DNA of 64,000 bases. Origin: Persicaria tinctoria (taxonomy: Eukaryota; Streptophyta; Magnoliopsida; Caryophyllales; Polygonaceae). Made by a program: the position numbers and the translations under genes. The notes under the pieces were generated by a model. It searched no databases, was not told where the DNA came from, and saw nothing but the letters and a program-made list of their open reading frames with translations. Below, one piece after another: positions 57,541 to 64,000 of this stretch. The stretch covers positions 30,520,120 through 30,584,119 of the forward strand of contig JBANSL010000010.1 in assembly GCA_037127255.1 (NCBI GenBank), given 5' to 3'. How positions within the stretch are numbered: the first letter of the stretch is position 1; every line of letters begins with the position of its first letter.

Positions 57541-58040
57541 AAATAGGTAAGCGTACATCTCATAAGCAGGGCCCACCGGTACCTCGTGGCCCTTTAGGGA
57601 AAAGACAAGCAACTCGCTGGTCAGGCACCTCCCCTCTAAAAGTACCACGTGTATTGCCTAGCTCTCTAGCGTGAGGGCATGCATTACACGTATCCCTTGT
57701 TAACCCACGAGGTTACCAGCGAGTTGCTCGCTTGGCCACCCTATAAATACCCCCCTCCAACCTCCAAAATGGGGATCCAATTCAAGAGAGAAGAAAAAGA
57801 GCTCTGCAGATCTCCTTGACTTAAAACCCCTGGAGTTGAGTTCTTAATGTTTTTGGTCAGATAAGAACGCATCTGGGATACAAACATCATCTTACTTCCT
57901 TTAAAGACGACAATTGAATAGTGACTACTTCTTCGCGAACCAAAAGCATCATCAACGCTAATCGAACTAATAAGCATATAAACTAACCTTCTTCCTTCTT
58001 GATCAGGCTTGCAGGTAAATAAGGACATTTGTCGTCACCC
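57540..58040 (+). repeat. LTR-like region with a TATA box, probable 3' LTR of the gypsy element
   Basis: TATAAATA at 57,742-57,749 is followed by a 'cccccctccaacctcc' leader and a transcript-like start, in the same orientation as the gypsy coding region. The inverted phrases 'aagcaactcgctgg' (57,606) and 'ccagcgagttgctcgctt' (57,717) flank the promoter. No 5' LTR partner is available for comparison, so this is inference from position. Confidence 0.35.
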
Positions 58041-58259
58041 TGGGCTAATAAGTATAGGTGAAATTCTATGAAAGCGTCAAGTTCCAGAACATCATCATGT
58101 TCGATGATCATGGATGTCAGTAATACATCCAACTTTTTGCCTACTACAAATAAAATAAAATAAAATATAAGAGATTGAGTAAATATTAAATTCATTGCAC
58201 TAATGTTTTTTTGGTACCCTTTAATCAATTTAATTGTAAGTTTTTGGCACTTCGGAAAA

Positions 58260-58515
58260 AAAAATTTTTTTATGACGTGGAGGTTCCGAGGTCATCGACT
58301 AGTCCTCCACGGGCCGAGCACTAGCCTGCAAAGCACTCGAGCCGGGTAAGCCATGCGGCAAGCCGCAAGACATGCTAACCCATGCCAAGGCAGACCAAGG
58401 CATGAGTACCCACTCAAGCACAAATTGCTCCAAGTGGGATTTGAACCCTTGACCTCATGGTAGTGAGGCACAAGGAAGCACCTCACTCTTACCACTAGGG
58501 CAAGAGGTCATTGGT
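58260..58515 (-). mobile_element. tRNA-derived SINE, minus strand, with TSD
   Basis: The minus strand reads a Pol III A box within GCCCTAGTGGTAAGAG (near 58,486-58,501) and a B box GGTTCAAATCC (58,437-58,447), then a 3' body ending in an A/T tract. A 13-bp TSD GCACTTCGGAAAA flanks it (58,247-58,259 and 58,516-58,528). Length is about 255 bp. Confidence 0.85.
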
Positions 58516-58529
58516 GCACTTCGGAAAAT

Positions 58530-58834
58530 AATTCATAATTTCCTAAATATATGTCATGTGCTATAAATTATAAGGCAACCGTTTTTCTAAAATTTCTCCG
58601 AAATGAAAAATAAAAAATATTTTTTTTTAATTATTTTTTTTCAACCTTAACAACTTTCGCATTTGAAGAAGCATTTAATTTTAAATAATATTGTAAAGGG
58701 GTTTTTTGCTAAGTGGTCATTTGGGGACCAAATTTTAAGTCATAGGAGACAAGGGTTACAATATTAGGTAAGTGTCCACATTTTCCAATTTTGCCCCTAC
58801 CCTTGTTTTTTTCCCTTCCCCAAATTAAACAAAA
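58530..58834. other. AT-rich interval
   Basis: No gene is seen. The last nine bases, TAAACAAAA (58,826-58,834), are the target duplication of the following MITE. Confidence 0.5.
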
Positions 58835-59835
58835 GGGTAAATTACACCTAACCACCCATAAATTATGATACTTTTCATATAACCACCCATAAAAACTTAA
58901 ATTACATTAAACCACCCATAAATTAGTTATGTTTTCATAAGACCACCCACCCATTAAACCTCAATTTGTTTGTTTAAAAAGACAAAAATACTCTTAATTA
59001 AAATTTATTTGTATTTAATGCAATGATTTGTTTTCATAAGACTTTCCATTTGTTAAATAATCCGGTTTACTTTTATCCTTTTAAAAAAATGATAAATTAT
59101 AATAAAATTATTCAGATTCGGCTAATTTGCCAAATGATATGTATAAGCTTATTTTTTAAATGATATGGTTTGTAATTTAATATATGAGCTAATTTACCCT
59201 TCTTTTAAAGCAATGATCTTGTTTTATTTTAGAATTTATCCATATCTTATTTAACATTTGAAGGAGAAGAGATTGTTAGGAGGAATAGCAAGTCTCGACT
59301 CTTCACATTGCAAATCCAATTAAGACATTGGTCGGAGCATTTAGGGTCTGTTTAAACTTCATTCTATTTTAATTATAATTCAATTATTTTACCTCGGTTT
59401 ATGTGAGTAGTTGATTGTACAACTAAAAATCTCATAAAAACTAAGGTAAAACGGTAATTTAACCAAACAATCACATACATAAGGATAAAACTATTACATT
59501 ATATATAATTAATAAATTATGGAATCCAAACACACCCTTAACTTGCCTTAAATTTTTGGTTTACTAAAGATGATCTTGTATATTTTGCATTATAAATATA
59601 ATACAATTGAAATCCAAACAATTATATACATATCTTTCCTTTACAAAGTATAAATAAATAAGCTTAAATTAGGGGTATTTTAGTTGTTTTAAACAAAGCA
59701 AATAGAGACTTAATGTATTTTGGGTGGTCATATGAAAACAAATCTAATTTATGGGTGGTTTACTGTAATTTAAGTTTTTGTGGGTGGTTATGTGAAAAGT
59801 ACCCTAATTTAAGGGTGGTTATGTGTAATTTATCC
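58835..59835. mobile_element. Mutator-like MITE, 1,001 bp, TSD TAAACAAAA
   Basis: About 110-bp terminal inverted repeats start GGGTAAATTACAC and GGATAAATTACAC and contain threefold 'accacccataaa' subrepeats. A perfect 9-bp TSD TAAACAAAA occurs at 58,826-58,834 and 59,836-59,844. The interior is AT-rich and non-coding. Confidence 0.95.
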
Positions 59836-59871
59836 TAAACAAAATTAAAACAGATCTGAAAGTTAGAGAAG

Positions 59872-60280
59872 ATGGAGAGCGCGGAGGAGTGGCGGCCATG
59901 GCTGCCAAGGCGGAGGAGGAGGAGAGTGTGGTCGCCGGCGTCGGTGGCGGTCATGGCTGCGAAGAGCGCGGAGAAGGAGTGGTGGAGGACTTCAATCGGA
60001 ACATCAGAGAGGCGGCGGCGGAGGAGGAGAGTGTGGTCGCCGACGTCTTCGACGACCACAGCAGCCCCGACGAGCCTTCCTCGACGGCCGCGCCTTCTAC
60101 TCCGAGATCTCCGGCCCCGGAGACAGCCCCGTTTGCTCCCGCTAGACCACCGCCTCTGCCAAGATCTGGAAAAATCCATTTCAGAGTTCATCTGGCCCGT
60201 AGATCAAGGGCTCTCCGTGCTAGCGGCCATTGAAGGCGCTCGACGAAGATCGATCGGCGATGAGGTGATCCGAATTTGAT
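59872..60280 (+). other. GC-rich leader-like ORF region
   Basis: A GCGGAGGAGGAG-rich stretch with a near-duplicate segment (59,909-59,945 and 60,009-60,045). ORFs in two frames are Arg-, Glu- or Ala-rich with no recognised domain. It may be the first-exon-like start of a captured or chimeric unit ending in the FG-GAP exon. Confidence 0.3.
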
Positions 60281-60504
60281 CTCGGCCGGCGGATTGCAGA
60301 ACGGAGCTCGCCTCTCTCATGCTTGCCGCCATTGAAGGCTCCTAATTTTCGATTTCTCGCTCCAGGTTTGTGCTAATACGCCTCCCAATTCCCCCTCGAG
60401 TTTTCTGTTTTTTCGGTTTACATTGGAAGCGGCGAAATCGTTATCGTGCGATTGGATTTGGAAATTAGCTGCTTAGTTTGATTGCTTGATTTGTTTGGTT
60501 GTAG

Positions 60505-60663
60505 CACGAGGGTGATTTCTCCTTCCGGGAGGATTGGTTTCATCTGTCTGACGATTACCCTATCAAATTCGAAGCCCGGCGCCTTCCTCCGCCTATTGTT
60601 GCCGATTTGAATGGAGATGGGAAGCGAGAAGTTGTTGTTGCTACTCACGATGCCAAAATCCAG
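60505..60663 (+). pseudogene. Exon of an FG-GAP repeat (integrin-alpha-like) protein, captured fragment
   Basis: After an acceptor GGTTGTAG the frame reads HEGDFSFREDWFHLSDDYPI, then RRLPPPIVADLNGDGKREVV and VATHDAKIQ before a donor CAG|GTGCAG. The DLNGDGKRE motif is the calcium-binding loop of an FG-GAP blade. The sequence matches the N-terminal exon of a conserved plant FG-GAP membrane protein. The signal-peptide exon and all downstream blades are absent, and the next kilobase is repetitive, so this is a fragment. Confidence 0.75.
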
Positions 60664-61276
60664 GTGCAGCTTTGATTCAGTAGGAGACACCAAAACCGGT
60701 GATTTTCAAGCAAAACCGGTGATTTTCAACCTGTTGCATTTTGGGCTGAATTTTAAAAATCTAGTTATTAGCCTCCTTTTCAGCAATCTAGAGAAAGATA
60801 TTCTGTCATAAGATATAAGAGGGAGGGTGTCATAAGACATAAGTTGAGGGTGAAGTTGTACAGGAGATTGCATCATCATATCTTGTACGGAGTATTAGAG
60901 TTTATAAGAAGTGCATGTATGAATTCTTTACTGTATTACCGCTGAAATGTTACCAATATTAAATGTTTTGCCTTTTTTGATCCATTTTGCACGACTATTT
61001 CTTTAGTGGATACGAGTAACATTTAGGTGAACAGTGACATGACCTCTTTATTAAAGATTCAGTTTGCACCATTAGATTATATTCCAAGGTTATAGACATT
61101 GTCATCACTGTAAAAACAGGGTTATAGACATTGTCACAACTATAAAAACAAGGTCATACACACTGTAATCAAAGAAAAATCCAACCAAAAAACATGTGAA
61201 ATCCAACAAAAAAACATGTGGTGACAATGTCACCAAAGAAATATCGTATGACAAGGAGGGCTAATTATGTTCAATA

Positions 61277-61326
<50 letters not shown>
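61277..61326. repeat. (TTA)n microsatellite
   Basis: An uninterrupted run of about 16 TTA triplets within the satellite. Confidence 0.95.
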
Positions 61327-61327
<1 letters not shown>

Positions 61328-62684
61328 AACTAAAGAGAATATATGGAGTACTTTTCAAAATACATGTGGTTACAAGATCATAGACACTGTCACCACTATA
61401 AAACCAACGTCATAGACACTGTAACCAAAGGAAAACACTAGGACAAGGGAAGCACAAACTCTATATGGGCTAATGAGAAGCCAAAATACAAGTGGTGACA
61501 GTTATCCTCTAATATATGAATGAGTAAGAGCCTAAGAGGGTCGTAGACGATGTAACCAAAATAAAAATAAGGTCAAAGACACTGTCACCACTATGAAAAA
61601 AGGGTAATAGACACTATAATGAAAAGAAAACTATATAGACACTGTAACAAAAAAAAGGGTCATATACACTGTCATCACTATGAAAAAAGGATCATAGACG
61701 TTGTAATCAAAATAAAAACAGGGTTTCACCACTATAAAAAAAAGGGGGGGTAAAAGACACTGTCGTCGTTATAAAAACATAGTCATAGACACTGTCACCA
61801 CTATAAAAATAGGGGCACGGACACTGTAATCAAAGGAAAATCCTAGGGCTAAAGAGATCGAAGCCAAAATAAATGTGATGACAGTTCTCCTCTAATACAT
61901 GAATGGGTAAGAGTATCATAGACACTGTAATCAAAATAAAAACAGTGTCATAGTCACTCTCACCACTATAAAAATAAAGTCATAGACAATGTAATCAAAA
62001 GAAAAACTTTATAGACGTTGACCAAAATAAAAATAGTTTTATAGACACTGTCACCACTATGAAAAAAGGTTCGTAGACACTGTAATCAAAGGGAAATCCT
62101 AGGAAAAGGGAAGCAAAAACCCTATAGGGGCTAATGAGAAGCCAAAATACATGTGGTGACAGTTCTTCTCTAATTTGTAATTTCTAGTTTTTTAGATTTT
62201 TTTTAAAGTAATGTCACCACAATAAAAATAAATAAAAACGTAACTACTACTGTAACTACTATAAAAAAAAATTAAAGTGATAGATATTGTCACCACTATA
62301 AAAACATGGTCATAAACACTGTAATCAAAGGGAAATCATATGATAAAGGAAGAACAAACCCTATAGGGGCTAATGACAAGCCGATATTCATGTGGTGGCA
62401 GTTCTCCTCTAATACATAAATGGATAAGAGGGTCATAGATGTTGTAATCAAAATAAAAACAGTATCATAGCCACTGTCACCACTATAAAAACTAAGTCAT
62501 AGACACTATAATCAAAAGCAAAACCCTATAAACGTTGTAATCAAAATAAAAATAGCTTTATAGACAATGTCACCACTATTAAAAAGGTTCATAGACATTG
62601 TAATCAAAGGAAAACCCTAGGAAAATGGAAGCATAAACCCTAAAGGAGCTAATGAGAAGCCAAAAGAACATGTGATGTACAGTA

Positions 62685-62742
62685 TGGTTTAGGGTTTAGG
62701 GTTAAGTCTTTAGGGTTTAGGGCCAAGGCCCTAAACCCTAAA
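62685..62742. repeat. Interstitial telomere-type repeats with a perfect palindrome
   Basis: Two TTTAGGG units (62,688-62,700) are followed by a palindrome whose arms TTTAGGGTTTAGGGCC (62,709-62,724) and GGCCCTAAACCCTAAA (62,727-62,742) pair perfectly around AA. Confidence 0.95.
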
Positions 62743-64000
62743 ATGTTAAGTACAGCACGTCGTTAAGAGATGATTGATGTCACCAAATGGAAAACCCTAT
62801 GACAAGGTAAGCACAAACCCTAAAAGGGCTAATGAGAAGCCAAAAGACATTAGGTGGACAGTTCTCTTTCAATATATGAATGGGTAAGAGAGTCATAGAC
62901 ACTGTCATCACTATAAAAATAAGGCCATAAACACGTACTGTAATCAAAGGTCATAGACACTTTCACTCAAAATACATGTGGTTTCAAGGTCATAGAAACT
63001 GTCACCACTATGAAAAAGGGGGGCGTAGGCACTGTCACCACTATGAAAAAAAGATCATAAACACTGTAATTAAAGGAAACCCTATAGACGTTGTAACCAA
63101 AATAAAAACAGGGCTATAGACACTGTCACCGCTATGAAAAAAGGGGCGTAGACACTGTCACCACTATGAAAAAAATATCATAGACACTGTAATCAAAGGA
63201 AACCATATAGACGTTGTAACCAAAATAAAAACAGGGATATAGACATTGTCACAACTATAAAAAAAGGGTCAAAGACACTGTAAGCAAAGGAAAACCCTAC
63301 GACACGGGAGGCACAAACCTTATAGGGGCTAATGAGAAGCCAAAATACATGTGGGGAAAAAGGCACTGTAATCAAAGGAAAACCTTACGACACGGGAGGC
63401 ATAAACCCTATAGGGGCTAATGAGAAGCCAAAATACATATGGGGACAGTTCTCCTCTAATAAATGAACGGGTAAGAGAGTCATAGACACTGTCACCACTA
63501 TTAAAACAAGGTCATAAATACTGTCATCACTAGGAAAATCCTAGGAAAAGGGAAGCACAAACCTTATAGGGGCTAATGAGAAGTCAAAATACATGTGGTG
63601 ATAATTCTTCTCTGATTTCTAATTTCTAATTTTTTAGATTTTTTAAAGTAGTGTCACCACAATAAAAAAAAATTAAAAATGTAACTACTATTGTAGACAC
63701 TATAAAAAAATAAAGTCATAGATACTGTCACCACTATAAAAACATGGTCATAGACACTATAATCAAAGAGAAATCATATCATAAAGGAAGAACAAACCCT
63801 ATAGTGACTAATGAGAAGCCAAAATAAATGTGATGACAGTTCTCCTCTAATACATGAATGCGTAAGAGGGTCATAGACACTGTAATCAAAATAAAAACAA
63901 TGTCATAGCCACTGTCACCACTATAAAAACAAACCCATAGACATTGTAATCAAAAGGAAAACCCTATAGACGTTGTAACAAAAATAAAAACAACTTTATA

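Larger units (their letters stand above)
61030..64000. repeat. Complex satellite running to the window end
   Basis: Two alternating modules make up the array: 'agacactgtcaccactataaaaa' and a longer one, 'gacactgtaatcaaagg' followed by 'aaaccctataggggctaatg', then 'agaagccaaaatacatgtgg'. The longer module recurs near 61.45, 61.86, 62.13, 62.37, 62.65, 62.83, 63.33, 63.42, 63.58 and 63.81 kb. A long segment at about 62,160-62,440 recurs at about 63,600-63,880, giving a higher-order step near 1.44 kb. No coding sequence is supported. Confidence 0.85.

Noticed and set aside
59872..60280. Arg/Glu-rich gene
   Set aside because: Three overlapping frames are open because of GCGGAGGAGG-type repeats; kept only as a leader-like region.

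Overview
The window is plant nuclear DNA, almost certainly from a eudicot. The evidence is AT-rich intergenic sequence, interstitial TTTAGGG telomere-type repeats, plant-lineage Ty1/copia and Ty3/gypsy (Tat-type) retroelements, CACTA, hAT, Mutator-like and Helitron-like DNA transposons, tRNA-derived SINE-like units, and spliced fragments of plant genes. I see no complete conserved housekeeping gene. Nearly everything is mobile DNA, host gene pieces carried by mobile DNA, or tandem repeats. Mutator-like, hAT, CACTA, SINE and copia calls rest on terminal repeats and target-site duplications (TSDs) read directly from the sequence.

Layout. 1-1,040: AT-rich dispersed repeat. About 1,195-1,901: subterminal repeats and right end of a CACTA-like element. 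3,186-10,812: inverted Ty1/copia element with TSD AATAT, carrying a TCGAC-rich non-coding insertion at about 6.04-8.24 kb. 11,700-22,025: a proposed 10.3-kb Pack-MULE. It has plus-strand fragments of CPN10, an ATXR2-like SET protein, an OBERON-type PHD protein and a coiled-coil protein. Minus-strand exons of a HEAT-repeat protein and the last exon of a RAD5-like SNF2 protein converge on them. The two halves are separated by a 22-bp hairpin minisatellite. 22.3-27.2 kb: an LTR-like block and a decayed copia element. 27.2-31.9 kb: mostly unassigned, with TIR-like and tRNA-like pieces. 31.95-37.72 kb: coding region of a defective Ty3/gypsy Tat-type element.

37.7-58.0 kb reads best as the very long 3' region of that gypsy element, or as a B3 gene cluster next to it. 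It has a 59-bp array, two antisense and two sense B3-like genes, a 95-bp hairpin array, an antisense coiled-coil ORF and an LTR-like TATA region. A 10.2-kb CACTA element (41,243-51,470, TSD TAT) is inserted there. It carries a TORTIFOLIA1-like fragment and a nearly complete MOS11-like gene, with nested hAT and Helitron-like elements. 58.2-60.7 kb holds a SINE, a 1-kb Mutator-like MITE and an FG-GAP protein exon. From about 61.0 kb to the window end there is a complex satellite containing a telomere-repeat palindrome.

The recurring theme is capture of host sequence. At least eight different host gene pieces sit on two large carriers or beside one small one, with introns and splice sites kept, which points to DNA-level rather than mRNA-level capture. 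Product names are from memory of protein families and were not checked by a search.
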